Below are positions 29,301 to 38,600 of a stretch of DNA of 64,000 nt, piece after piece. The notes beneath the pieces were generated by a model. That model saw only the letters and a list, made by a program, of their open reading frames with translations. It had not been told where the DNA came from and made no database searches. Position 1 is the first letter of the stretch. The number at the start of each line of letters is the position of its first letter. The position numbers and the translations under genes were made by a program. The stretch is from Fulvivirga maritima (GTDB taxonomy: Bacteria > Bacteroidota > Bacteroidia > Cytophagales > Cyclobacteriaceae): the NCBI RefSeq assembly GCF_021389955.1, contig NZ_CP089980.1, positions 4,645,001 to 4,709,000 on the forward strand. Reading direction: 5' to 3'.

Positions 29301-32300
29301 GGAAGGAGATAAAGTAATGGTTCCCGTTCCGTCTCCATTGCTCACAATCGATGCCCATGAGGGTTTATCAATAAGTGTAAGTTCAATGGCAGTATCTTCT
29401 GTGTCTGTAGCTACAACGGAAACTGTTTCAATATAACCAGCATCCATGGTAACATCATTTATATTGGAGATAACCGGATTGTTGTTGTTGTTGACTGTAA
29501 TAGTGAAGGTTTGAGTATCAGAGTCTATTCCATCACTAACTGTTAGCTCTAAATTATATACTCCTTGATCTGCTTCCAGCGGAGACAGTGTTAGTTCACC
29601 TATGCCATACCCATTATCACTGAAAGAGGTGAAGGATGGTAATGGATTTGTAAAATTAAAAGTGAGTGCATCTCCATCAGGATCATTTGCTTCAATGGCT
29701 AAATTTAAAGAAGTACCATATTGCACGGATCTATTTAGGATGGTAGATAATGTCGGTACACTATTAGAAGTGGTGGCGCTGGCCTGATTAGAATAGTCCG
29801 AGTTTGATCCTGGACCAATAGCTCTCACTCTGTAATAATATGTGTTATTTCCAAATAGCTGATTATCACTGTATGTAGAGATTTCTGCTTCAGTAGTAGC
29901 TATTAACGTATAATTTTGGCCTGTTGAAGAAGTGGTTCTATAAACTTCGAAGCCTGTTTCATTCGTAGCATTATCTTCCCAAGTTAGGTTGATAGTGTTA
30001 TTTGAAGCTGCTGTTGCCACAAGGTTATCCGGAGCAGATGGAGTGGAAGGATAGTCCTCCGTAGTGGCACTGGCTGGGCCCGCAAACTCTGAACTGGAAT
30101 TGCTATTGATAGCCTTAATTTTATAAAAATACGTAGTGTTACCTTCTAAGCCGGTATCAGTCCATGTAGTTTCATTGGCTTCAGTAGAATGAATTACAGT
30201 ATATGTGCCATTGGTAGATAATGATCGGTAAATTTCAAAAGCTGATTCTGTGCTGCTGTTATCTAACCAAGTAAGGTCAATGGCATTATAACCTGCCGCA
30301 GTAGCTGTTAGAGATGCGGGGTCAGCAGGAGGGGTAGGGAAAGTAAAATCATCTTCAAATGCTTCGTCTGGAATAGTGGATTTAGATAAACCAGGCCCTG
30401 ACCAACTTACTGTTAAGGTTTCTCCCCCGCTATTTTCAAAATATCTTACCCTGATAGCATGACTTCCAGCACTTAGAGTTACAGAACCACTTCGCTCTTG
30501 TTCACCATGTGCCCCGTCATTATTAACTACCGTGCTTCCGTTAATAGATAAGTCAGAGCCATCATCAGAACGGGTATAGAAAGTGTAGGTTCCTGAAACC
30601 GGTATTTGAATATACCCAGAGAAAATAAATGCATAATAATTACCTTTCCCAGTAGGAGAAGTTATGTTAATATTCTCCAAGTGTCCACTAGAGACATAAT
30701 TAGTGTTAATAATGTCATTTACTGAATTGACAGTGCTTTCGAATTCATAATAATCATAGTTTAGACCATCATTAATAGTGGCAGCTTGAACCTGATTACT
30801 GAAAGGAGATATGTTTCCAGCAAAATCTTTAGCTCTAACTTTAAAAGTATAATTAGTACTAGTTTGTAAACCGGAGTTCATATAGCTTGTATTGGACGTA
30901 GTGCCTACTAATGAACCATTTCTATATATTTCGTATTGTGTTACTTCACTATTATCAGTAGAAGGGGTCCAGGATAAGCCTATGCTATTTTCACTAAAAG
31001 AAGCTACTGATAAAATGGGAGCTGTTGGAGGCTCGTTATCAATGATGGTAATCGCAGATGCTTCAGCTGTATATCCAGATGCCCCATCATTATTCACAGC
31101 GCGCATTTGATAATAGTAGGTAGTATTTGGAGTTAGCTCAGTATCTGTATAAGAAACTGGGTTTGAATTATTGCTCGGAGGTAAAATTTCTATTAACTCA
31201 TATCCTGTTCCTGAAGTAATTGATCTGTAGAGTTCAAAGCCCGTTTCATTCGGAGAATTATCATCCCAGTTAATTTTTATACTATTGGCAGATAAGGTGT
31301 TCGCGAAGAAGTTAGAAGGCTTAGCTGGTGCGCCCACACCGTTTGAAGTCACTACATATAGTTCATTAGAAGGAGTACTATTACAGGCTGGGGGTTCTGC
31401 TCTATACTCTGTAGGGGTTTCTCCATCTTCTTCAAAGCCTGTTTCGCTAGGCTCTCTGGTTACTAAAGTATACACTCCTTCTACAGCAGTGGTGTAGTTT
31501 TGACTATTAGCTCCACTGATATTTGCACCATCTCTTTGCCACTGATAATCTACTTTATCAGCTGGGCCATAAAGTGTTACGTTTTGGCTTCCGTCTAATG
31601 CCGGCAGGTGCATACTTCGTTCATTATTACTGATTGAAGGAGTTGGAGAAGGGGTTTTGTCTCCATTAATATCTACAGGGTCGGACCATTCTGTCCAGTC
31701 AGAGTTGCTATTTCGTTTGAATCTGACATAATATAAGCCTGGTTCTACTACATTTATTTCATTAACACCTGTGGCTATTGGCGTACTACTGGTGTTGTCT
31801 TTTGCCCATTGGTAATCTGCAAATTCTCCGGTGATACCGATATTCACATCAATTTCTCCCTCACTGCAGAATGAGTTTTGACCGTGTAATACTGTGATAG
31901 ACAGTTTCGAGTATTGTAAAAACCAACTAAAAAAGTCTGATTTTGAATAAACATTCCCCCAATTAGTATGTCCTTTATCAGGGAAGTATGTATATCTTAT
32001 ATTCCCTCCAGCATTTCTAATATCAGTTACTGTTTTGTTTCCATGATATGGCGTAGGGTCTTTGTCTTTACCGCCTTGAGATTCCCAAGCGGGTATAAAT
32101 TTATAGCTTTCTGGAGGGTATGAAGTGATACCTGATAAGGCACAAATACCAGCTGTCAATTCAGGGTAGAGGGCACCGAACATCCATGCGGCTCTTGCTC
32201 CAGCCGATAGACCATGAACGTAAATACGATTGGGATCAACATTATAATCCGAAACCAGTTTTTCTACAATAACTTTTGCTCTATAGACATTGGTCTCACC

Positions 32301-32786
32301 CCAATTTGCTCCAGATGAATTATGTTGAGGGTACAATAAAAATCCTGGGAATTCATCACGAACAACAGCACTCATATATCTGGGGCCACCTTGATATAGT
32401 TGTTGTTCATTATCAGTACCTCTTTCACCTGAACCGTGGAAAAATACAATTAATGGATATTTTTCTGAACCATTATCTGTATAGCCGTTGGGCTTGAGCA
32501 TTCGGAAATGCATATTACCAGCAGGTTCGTATTGGTAGGATTCAAATGGAGAAGTGTCCCAAGATAGTGATGCGGTGTAGTTATAAGGTGTAAACTCATC
32601 CACATAAGGGAGTGTCTCTTCAGGGCAATTGTCATTCAATTCTTCTGAGCAGTCTTCATCATTGTATGAAGAGGCATCAGTGTTATAGCTATTTTCTTCG
32701 CAGTAGTCACTCTCTATGGCATTTGAATTACCAGCAAGAGGCAAGCAAAATAGTGCAACTAAAAAAACGGAGTAAATTTTTGTCAT
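23328..32786 (-). CDS. Giant secreted multidomain esterase-like/adhesin protein with type A T9SS sorting domain
   Basis: 3152 residues. A signal peptide is followed by an acidic Cys-rich stretch, then an alpha/beta-hydrolase domain (about 85-290) with oxyanion HGSGERG, nucleophile Ser194 in HGLSAGA and His273 in DKGHTNW, resembling secreted PHB-depolymerase/feruloyl-esterase-like enzymes. Ig-like segments, fibronectin III repeats (NETGFEIYR-type strands), a PA14 domain (about 673-800), more Fn3, cadherin-like domains and three malectin/carbohydrate-binding-like modules (beginning near 1200, 1568 and 1833) follow. A beta-rich polymer-like region and a type A T9SS sorting domain (IYPNPAS, final about 75 residues) complete it. 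T9SS should bring it to the surface or medium. Sugar-binding modules plus an esterase suggest attachment to and deacylation of a polysaccharide. It stands alone, with a 191-bp upstream gap. Confidence 0.88.
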   Translation of the reverse strand: MTKIYSVFLVALFCLPLAGNSNAIESDYCEENSYNTDASSYNDEDCSEELNDNCPEETLPYVDEFTPYNYTASLSWDTSPFESYQYEPAGNMHFRMLKPNGYTDNGSEKYPLIVFFHGSGERGTDNEQQLYQGGPRYMSAVVRDEFPGFLLYPQHNSSGANWGETNVYRAKVIVEKLVSDYNVDPNRIYVHGLSAGARAAWMFGALYPELTAGICALSGITSYPPESYKFIPAWESQGGKDKDPTPYHGNKTVTDIRNAGGNIRYTYFPDKGHTNWGNVYSKSDFFSWFLQYSKLSITVLHGQNSFCSEGEIDVNIGITGEFADYQWAKDNTSSTPIATGVNEINVVEPGLYYVRFKRNSNSDWTEWSDPVDINGDKTPSPTPSISNNERSMHLPALDGSQNVTLYGPADKVDYQWQRDGANISGANSQNYTTAVEGVYTLVTREPSETGFEEDGETPTEYRAEPPACNSTPSNELYVVTSNGVGAPAKPSNFFANTLSANSIKINWDDNSPNETGFELYRSITSGTGYELIEILPPSNNSNPVSYTDTELTPNTTYYYQMRAVNNDGASGYTAEASAITIIDNEPPTAPILSVASFSENSIGLSWTPSTDNSEVTQYEIYRNGSLVGTTSNTSYMNSGLQTSTNYTFKVRAKDFAGNISPFSNQVQAATINDGLNYDYYEFESTVNSVNDIINTNYVSSGHLENINITSPTGKGNYYAFIFSGYIQIPVSGTYTFYTRSDDGSDLSINGSTVVNNDGAHGEQERSGSVTLSAGSHAIRVRYFENSGGETLTVSWSGPGLSKSTIPDEAFEDDFTFPTPPADPASLTATAAGYNAIDLTWLDNSSTESAFEIYRSLSTNGTYTVIHSTEANETTWTDTGLEGNTTYFYKIKAINSNSSSEFAGPASATTEDYPSTPSAPDNLVATAASNNTINLTWEDNATNETGFEVYRTTSSTGQNYTLIATTEAEISTYSDNQLFGNNTYYYRVRAIGPGSNSDYSNQASATTSNSVPTLSTILNRSVQYGTSLNLAIEANDPDGDALTFNFTNPLPSFTSFSDNGYGIGELTLSPLEADQGVYNLELTVSDGIDSDTQTFTITVNNNNNPVISNINDVTMDAGYIETVSVVATDTEDTAIELTLIDKPSWASIVSNGDGTGTITLSPSIVTSGSYILRVAATDTDGGITEREFTVTINSVNPYYSLNINFTANTGAIDTWNNVTFNTSLEENLVTAAGVTTDIDIAYTTQFPQGRDVDPNLINGVYENDVIQSFILRKNGSVFTMELRNLNPSLLYDLSFYSGASSAYIANQGVSDPNWGVRYTIGGESHSLSVPDNTTQTADFTEIQPSTDGVIVIEVTKTTGTWTTINAMTVNAYYNDGLPPSAPSDLSLTALSSSSVKIDWTDNSSNETQFEILRANNENGPYTVVSTTSINSSTYTDNGLSGSTTYYYKVRAVNPSGSAETGFGIIATLNSAPTLEEISDVVIKADETRTVHISAIDEEGNPITITSTGLPDFVQFEDNGDGTGELFFTPENTDLGFYGGSEVTATDNFNSSNSSSFFITVVDPQFDQQVYININNSNDAGLPWNNLSSSPSSGTSYNNLTNAENQNSGIGISVGTGWSGSNNNGVTSQNNTLMFEDNVFHTAWETSGTGTVTLTGLDPAKSYNINVLASINTYVDHSGNYTISGNTETFNASYNNSSTINFEGLTPSGTGEITLTVAKTSGSTAALLNAIIIKEFDGSKLITPGNFMANATSRTDIRLTWEDNSINETGFEIYRANQWGGTFQLITTTSENTGEYIDSGLSPNTPYVYKIRAVNATLQSSYTSEVGSITYDHYILLNLNTNLDGYLQAPSPWNNTNALPEAGVSVGLSDDSGDSTGITFNIGENEAASNNTGVVTGDNSGIYPDAVLQGYYYLDNNAAPAPFTFSGMNSDFVYDFTFIGSEDGTYTTSTFTGIGEYTINETTVVLFANNNTHNTVTINSVEPDGDQNIVLYFQCSDQNDARWGFINGMVIGAHTSLEIALDETPPSVPTDLIASNIDTTSFDLSWTPSTDNVGIKHYEIYQNGTLVTTTPNISINIGSLSPGFKYIYSVRAVDSNGNKSDFSESLEVNTLPSGSEIVYYPIAAADISILANWGTETDGSGTNPSSFSSDNQHFMINKDVTLSEPLTISGEGSKMMVDENITLTINETLTAVLDASANSTVNVNVTTAPSLGDLDISSTVTFSGSSNTIPVANYGNITLNSASSTKNLMEGDINVFGNLSIAEDVILSGATPNSTVISIKGDLNLVGTHEPQDESQLITYRFNNKSAQVLTTDQSTLSLYKVIVSDSSNLTINSDNPNLDIHLGASSGGGLSISAGSSFNLNEGNLFIQGSGSINPNNELGTISTNGGSINITANSAENSNLYFNSEANTVSSLEIDKLGSGTVNTRNTLQIKDLLHVVNGRLNTNGHLVLLSTNEFTANVGPITGTGFISGSVEAQRYIPGYTSRIYRYVTSSVQGTSVEDLQEFVRVTGDFEGSDNRNAAASLYRYNNNAWEEFPTTTNTELLEVGRGYTFFNYAGSTNLTLKFDGPLVQGTFNYNIQGGTESVNDGWNLVGNPYMSTIQWGTEGWSRTDVGISVAIKDNINGEYIYWDTEGLGDSSFAGKIASGQSFWVQAGSSSAALSINEDAKIFDNGNFYREGKVLENYLIVKLSNSSKTDETYIKFNPEDVDEYQPMREAVKQTNDFFNLSSLSSDGSRLAINKMSSDFCDKQVQLSMMDIENGNYTLNFDEVNTFDSYNISLLDRFNSISTPIVDEDTEYSFSVTSAEASRDSNRFVLIFERPEISNTTEFSFASEAYNCSNQDLDLNIQSAQKGVIYSVWRDSELLIESEVTSASSASVTIPSDLLSTGQNAFTIKANFPNCEYVTIDDEATVDLNPTPDLQVESEITTCPDSDVILTASGLDGEGSYKWFTDATSETPVYESSEGSYTYSASNSDILYVESVNNYGCSSDRKSISINVEQIVKPEITANEQVLEITENTEGDIQWFLNDNAITGANSLTYTPRVSGSYMVQVSGEVCTEVSDIFDYYVTGINNSLSDVMSIYPNPASKSLFIQQMIPSEANLQIINMIGETIIEKQMDANGDIQEVDIENLKPALYLIKITMDNTTYNYRFVKK

Positions 32787-32977
32787 ATTAGGCGAGGAGT
32801 TAGGCGCTTTTGTTTATAATGATAGTTCTTATCCCAAATAATTAATAATCATCTGGGATTTATTACATCAGTGGTTTTTTGATTTAAGTCGAGCTATTCT
32901 TTATTGTTATATACGAAAATACCTTATTCCTAGATCCTGCGTTTTCGAAATATAACAATAATTTTCATGAAAAGTTC

Positions 32978-34084
32978 TCAAAAAGACTTAATATTTTTCA
33001 ATTTCAAGAACTGTCTTTCATACGCATAATAACTTATAATTGAAACTACAAAGGTGATGATTAGGCATAATATTAGTGTAACAAAACCATTAACAAAGGG
33101 TTTACCAAAAGCTTTATCAATAGCCATAATTACAGGAAAGTGGAACAGATACATTCCATAAGATATTTTTCCGATGAGCAATAGTGGTTTTGATGTAAGC
33201 CATGATTTTCTCTGAGAGGTGGTAAGTTGCCATATTATAGCTGCAAAAAAAATGTTCAATACCGTATAAGACCATACATGTTGATAATTAAGTAACCCAT
33301 GGATGAGGAAGCCTAAACTTGAGTAGCTATTAGGATTTAGGGGGTAGGCCGTAAGTAAATTGAAGGCTCCAAGTATAACACAAAGAGCTAATGAACCCCA
33401 AATCCATTTTTTTCTATTGATCCCAATATATTTTTGCCCTAAGAAATTTATAAAACCTCCTAAAGCAAATGCATCAAAGTGGCTAAGGCTAAACCAATAT
33501 ACAATATTACCAAGTCGATCTTCTGTAGGAGCTATATCTGCAAAGCCTAGTGCCAGTGCTAATCTGAGCAGTGGAACGCCAATGAGCATAAGACCTATAA
33601 TTTTTTTAAAATTCTTTTCAGAAAAGAAGAATACTATGAACGGCCAAATCAGATAAAACTGTTCTTCTACTGATAGTGACCATAGGTGAACAAATAATCT
33701 GTTTACTGTCCATTCAGGTGAGATAATATAAAAATTATAGGTGTAGGTAAATAAATAAGGTGCTGTTTGAGGTAAGTCATCAGGCTGGCCTGTGGCTAAG
33801 AATAGAAGTAAAATGGCTAATAAATAGCCAAAATACAGGGGAAAGATTCTTAGAAGGCGTTTCCAATAGAACATTTTAATGTATGAACCAAAGGTCTTTC
33901 TTTTTTCTTCTAAAAGTATTCTTGTAATTAAATAGCCTGATAGCACAAAGAAAATCTGAACACCAACCCAGCCAATTTCAAAATCGAAATCAATGAAGCT
34001 AACTTTACTAAAATGAAATGTGATAACTAATAATACTGCAATGGCCCTCAATCCATCGAGAGAAGGAATGTAAAATTTACTCAT
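32978..34084 (-). CDS. Acyltransferase 3 family (OafA-like) membrane protein
   Basis: A 368-residue protein with about 10 helices. It carries the family signature IPSLDGLRAIAVLLVITFH at the N-terminus, where the His is the essential residue, then FFVLSGYLI, YWKRLLRIFPLY and LWSLSVEEQFYLIWP. Members acetylate or otherwise acylate cell-surface polysaccharides at the membrane. Its start overlaps the PorP/SprF stop by 4 bp (ATGA), so it is the third gene of a T9SS adhesin operon. Acylated glycans may be substrates for the neighbouring esterase-like proteins, but that is inference. There is no SGNH hydrolase domain fused at the C-terminus. Confidence 0.87.
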   Translation of the reverse strand: MSKFYIPSLDGLRAIAVLLVITFHFSKVSFIDFDFEIGWVGVQIFFVLSGYLITRILLEEKRKTFGSYIKMFYWKRLLRIFPLYFGYLLAILLLFLATGQPDDLPQTAPYLFTYTYNFYIISPEWTVNRLFVHLWSLSVEEQFYLIWPFIVFFFSEKNFKKIIGLMLIGVPLLRLALALGFADIAPTEDRLGNIVYWFSLSHFDAFALGGFINFLGQKYIGINRKKWIWGSLALCVILGAFNLLTAYPLNPNSYSSLGFLIHGLLNYQHVWSYTVLNIFFAAIIWQLTTSQRKSWLTSKPLLLIGKISYGMYLFHFPVIMAIDKAFGKPFVNGFVTLILCLIITFVVSIISYYAYERQFLKLKNIKSF

Positions 34085-35658
34085 ATTAAAGTTGTAATTG
34101 AAATATTGGCTTTATTTGATCTGTAATATCCATGTGTCATGAAATCCTCTTTCTTTCTGAATGCGGAGCGTACTTCTTTGGCCAATTCTTGATCTTTTTT
34201 ATCATAAAACACAAAAACGTAGTATAGGTTTTTCTTGTCGTAAAGTCCTATGTCTGCTACATGCCCGTTATCCATGCTGGTCTTAGCTACCTTCATGGCA
34301 TTATTAAGGTATTTGAATACCCCTATTACAACGTAATAACCTTCTGATAATGAAATAGAATAAGAGTTTCTTTGCGAAAATCCGTTATCAAAATCTGGAG
34401 ATTCAATATCGACTTTCTCTTTATGTTTGTGTCTTTCAATTTCTTCTGATTTTTCTTTGGAAGCCTTCGATTCTGTAGGTTCTTTTACAGCCATTTCTAC
34501 ATTGGTATTTTGAGCGGGCTCCTCAGTAATGTCTTTTGATTTGTCATTATTTTCGATAGGAGTAGGGGCCGCATTCTGTTCTGAAGGGGTGGTAGTCTTA
34601 GCAATGTTTTCAGTTGGTGCCTTAGTTTTAGCATCAGATTCATTAGGTTGTTTTTCTTCTACTTCTTCAGATTTTTCAGTCTCTACATTAGTGGCTAAAA
34701 CAGGTTGTTTAAGATGAGCGTCTTCCTCAGTGCTTTTAGTTAGAAGAGGTTTCTTAGTATTTTTATTTTGTCCGAACTTAAAAGCCAATTGTAACTCATG
34801 AGATCCTGTTGACAGATCAGCATTGTTGGTTTTAAAAGGAGAGAATGAATAATCATAGCTGAAGCTGATAACATCCGTTATATTCATGCCTAATATTATA
34901 CCTAAGCTGTTGCGGTAAGAAGCACCAGCCCATATTTTTTGTTGGTAGTATACAATGCCTGCTCCTTCGAGTTGGTTTTCATCATATTTATAATCTCTGT
35001 ATAGTACTAGAGGCTTGAATGAGAATTTTGGAGAAAGCTGGAAATCATAACTTATAGAGTAGATCCTGTTATCAATAGCATTTATTTCTACTTCATTAAA
35101 TTCGGAATAATTAAACTGATCCGAATCGAAGATCTTGGGCATAGAGAAGCCTATTTGCAACCTGTTGTATTGGTATACCATTCCAAATTTACCATTGAGG
35201 TAATAGTTGTTATCATAAGCAGAAATAATTGCCGGATCCATGGTATTAAGTTCATCAGAAGTGAGGTTAAGCATGTTTTGACCTACCCCTCCCGATATAG
35301 CAAAGCGTAGAGATTGGTTTTCTGTGATATTAAGTTTATAGCCAAAGGAGAGTAATGCAGAGCTGGAACGTACGGCTACCACCTCCTGAGAATAAAATTC
35401 TGCTCCAAAAAACAAGTGACCTTTTGTGGGGAGTTGAAAATTAAGACCAATGGTTTCAGGAGAATCCTCAATGTTCATCCATTGCTTTTTGTAAGTAAGA
35501 AAAAGTTGGTTGTGCCCATTAATACCTGTAAAGGCAGGGTTATAAACAGCAGGGTTAAAGAAGTTTTGTCTAAAAGAAGATAGCTCCTGGGTTATTCCTG
35601 ATTGTGACTTAAACAGAAATATTAATAATAAAATAAGCAGATAACCTTTGCTCCTCAT
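34081..35658 (-). CDS. PorP/SprF family protein with long linker and C-terminal SPOR-like domain
   Basis: The 525-residue protein has a signal peptide ending GITQ, then the PorP/SprF signature (FFNPAVYNPAFTG) and beta-barrel strands up to about residue 295. That far it is a normal family member. It continues with a linker of about 130 residues rich in Glu, Lys, Thr and Pro. The end is a SPOR-like domain (about 438-525: YYVVIGVFKYLNNAMKVA..., DNGHVADIG, YYVFVFY). SPOR domains bind denuded peptidoglycan glycan strands, so this barrel may be pinned to the cell wall. It starts 10 bp after the 1860-residue type B protein, its likely partner, and overlaps the acyltransferase start. Confidence 0.85.
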   Translation of the reverse strand: MRSKGYLLILLLIFLFKSQSGITQELSSFRQNFFNPAVYNPAFTGINGHNQLFLTYKKQWMNIEDSPETIGLNFQLPTKGHLFFGAEFYSQEVVAVRSSSALLSFGYKLNITENQSLRFAISGGVGQNMLNLTSDELNTMDPAIISAYDNNYYLNGKFGMVYQYNRLQIGFSMPKIFDSDQFNYSEFNEVEINAIDNRIYSISYDFQLSPKFSFKPLVLYRDYKYDENQLEGAGIVYYQQKIWAGASYRNSLGIILGMNITDVISFSYDYSFSPFKTNNADLSTGSHELQLAFKFGQNKNTKKPLLTKSTEEDAHLKQPVLATNVETEKSEEVEEKQPNESDAKTKAPTENIAKTTTPSEQNAAPTPIENNDKSKDITEEPAQNTNVEMAVKEPTESKASKEKSEEIERHKHKEKVDIESPDFDNGFSQRNSYSISLSEGYYVVIGVFKYLNNAMKVAKTSMDNGHVADIGLYDKKNLYYVFVFYDKKDQELAKEVRSAFRKKEDFMTHGYYRSNKANISITTLI

Positions 35659-35668
35659 CTTGTACTTT

Positions 35669-38600
35669 TTAATAAATTATTCTTACTCCTCCGCGTCTGG
35701 TTCCTGACCGTGCCGTTATCTCGTAGAAATATGGGCCGGGCTGTAATAACTGTCCGTTTGAGGTTCCTCCCCAATCATTACCATAGTTTTTAGAATGGTA
35801 AATTTCATTACCTCGAGAATCATAAATTCTCACCTCAACTTCACCTAAAGCCTGTAGATTGGCTATTTCCCAATAATCATTAATGCCATCCCCATTTGGT
35901 GTGAAAAGCCTAGGAATATTCACAGCTTCAATTTCCAGAGGGAGCACTGTAATGTTTACAGTGTCGGTATCAGTAAGGTATTGCGTGTCAGTAACAGTAA
36001 GCTTAAACTGATATTCTCCTTCACGAAGGCCTCCTACAATTAGTTGAGCAAATGTTAGTTCTGAAGTAGTAGTATTACCTCCTGAAATTTGCTCCCATTC
36101 ATAACTCCGGATAGAGCCATCTTCATCAGTGCCTGAGCCATTGAGTACTACGGAGCTGGTAGGCATGGTGATAGTCACATCTTCACCAGCATTGGCTACA
36201 GGCGGAATGTTTCCGTTGCTGTTTACCACTTCTATAGTCACTTCATCAGTATCTATGGCGCCTTTATCATCCGTTACTTCAAAGGAGAAAGTATAAGATC
36301 CAATTTGCATATTAGTGATATGTATAGTTGAATCTTGTGGACTTGCGATAGTAATGGAAGTCGGCCCCGAAATCTGAGTCCACATGCGTGATACTATTTC
36401 ACCATCTAAATCGCTGGCTCCCCCGGTTAAATAGGTGTCATTTTGAGGAAAAACAATGCGCTGATCATTTCCGGCAAAAGCCACGGGTGCATAGTTGTCA
36501 GATACCAGCAGGTTCACTTCGTCAAAAGCGGTTTGATTATTATTATCTGTAACAGTACATCTGAAAACATAGGTGCCATATTCTAGTTGATCTACAGTTG
36601 TTTCTGATGAACTGGGAGAGTTGATCATCGATTGTGAAGGGCCAGTTCTTTGAGTCCATTGATAGGATATGATGGTGCCATCAGGATCTGAAGCGGTAGC
36701 AGATAATGTGGCTATACCGGGTAAAACTAAGCTTTGATTAGTGCCGGCATCTACTATAGGGAATTCATTAGGAGGACTAGGGAGTACAGTAATTTGTACT
36801 TCGTCAAAATCTCTGTCGCCTTCATCATCAGTAACTGTAAGCCTTAAAACGTAAGTTCCTTCTATTAAATTTTCTATTCTTACGTTAGGAGTGTTTCCAC
36901 CTATGATTGATACTGTAGAAGGAGCCGTAACTACAGTCCATAAATAGTCTGTAACCGTGCCGTCAGGGTCTGAGCCTGTTCCGGTTATTTCAGCACTGTT
37001 TTCTGGCAGCGTCAAGGTAATGTCTTCGCCAGCATCTGCTGAAGGGGATAAGTTAGGATTTTCAGGATTAACCCGCACATTCACTTCGTCAAATCCTTGT
37101 AAGCCTTCATTGTCAGTGGCTGTAAGTCTAAAAACATAAGTTCCTAATATTAGGTTAGTCGCATTGAGTGTGGCTGAGCCTGAGCCTGTAAGAGAAGCCG
37201 TATTAGGACCACTTACCTGACTCCAGATGTAGCTGGTAATAGAGCCATCGTCGTCTTCTGCGGTTCCATTAAATGTAGTTTGAGATGCTGGCTGGTATAT
37301 AGTTTGGTTTTCTCCAGCATTTACAATGGGTGGCTGATTGGCAGGTAGGGGCTCTACAGTTATATTGACTTCATCAAAAGCAGTGCTACCATCATCATCT
37401 TGAACGGTAAGTCTAAAAATATAAATACCTTCTACTAAATTACTAATTTGTATTATGGCGTTATTACTACCTGTAACAGTAGCAGTATTCGGCCCACTTT
37501 TTTGCTCCCACATATAGCTGGCAATGCTTCCATCAGCATCTAAGCCTTCTCCAATTAACTGAGTCTCATTCTCGGGTAGGGTTATTATTTTGTTTTCACC
37601 AGCATCGGCGATTGGGGGTTTATTAGCAGGAACAGGGTTAACCGTTACTTTGATATTGTCTGATGCGCTGGCATTATCATTATCGGTAACCCGGCAATTG
37701 AATATGTATACTCCTTCTGTGAGATTTTGAATGTTAGTATTAGCCTGATTAGGTGTAACAATGTTACCTGAAACGGGGCCACTGACTTTAGTCCATGAGT
37801 AAGACTGTATGGTTCCATCTGGATCTGTTGCATTTGCGGATAAACTAATGCTATTGTCAGGTAAAGTAATGGCTCTATCATTACCTAAATTTACAGTTGG
37901 GAATTGGTTTCCTGGGTACGGTCGAACCGTAACTCTTATATCATCAGTACCTCTATCGCCCCGGTTATCAGTTACTCTAAGGGTAAAAACATATAGTCCT
38001 TCTACCAGATTGCTAAAAGTGACATTAGCTTGATTGGCACCAGAGCTAGAGGCTGAGGAAGGGCCGGATTTCTGGCTCCACTGGTAACTTGCAATAGTTC
38101 CGTCACTATCAGATCCACTTCCACTTAGAGTTATAGATGACGTAGGCAATGTAATTGCTCTATCCGAACCAGCGTTAGCAGTAGGCGGGTTGTTAGGAGG
38201 CTCTGGTCTTACTGTAATTCTAACGTGATCTGTATTCGAAGCTCCTTCATTATCTTCTGCGTACAAAGAGAAAATATATACACCTTCCACCAAATTTTGC
38301 AAAGTAATCTGAGGATTTAGCACATCAGTAGTGGTGGCTGTGTTCGGGCCACTTTCTTGCTCCCAGAGATAAAAAGTAATCTGCCCATCTGAGTCAGTAG
38401 CTGACCCATTTAAGGTTAATGATGAGGTGGGTAAAGTTATAGTTCTATCTGGTCCTGCAGAAACTACAGGAGGTAAGTTCGGTGAGTTCACTATTATGCT
38501 TACTTCATCAGTAGCGAAAGCACCTCTATCATCCTCCACTGTTAATGAGAAAACATATATACCTTCTTCAAGTCCTTGAAGCTCAAGGTTAGCTTGATTT

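Noticed and set aside
32831-32859. Dyad ATCCCA/TGGGAT as terminator of the acyltransferase operon
   Set aside because: The stem is only 6 bp with a 17-nt loop and no T-tract, which is too weak to call.
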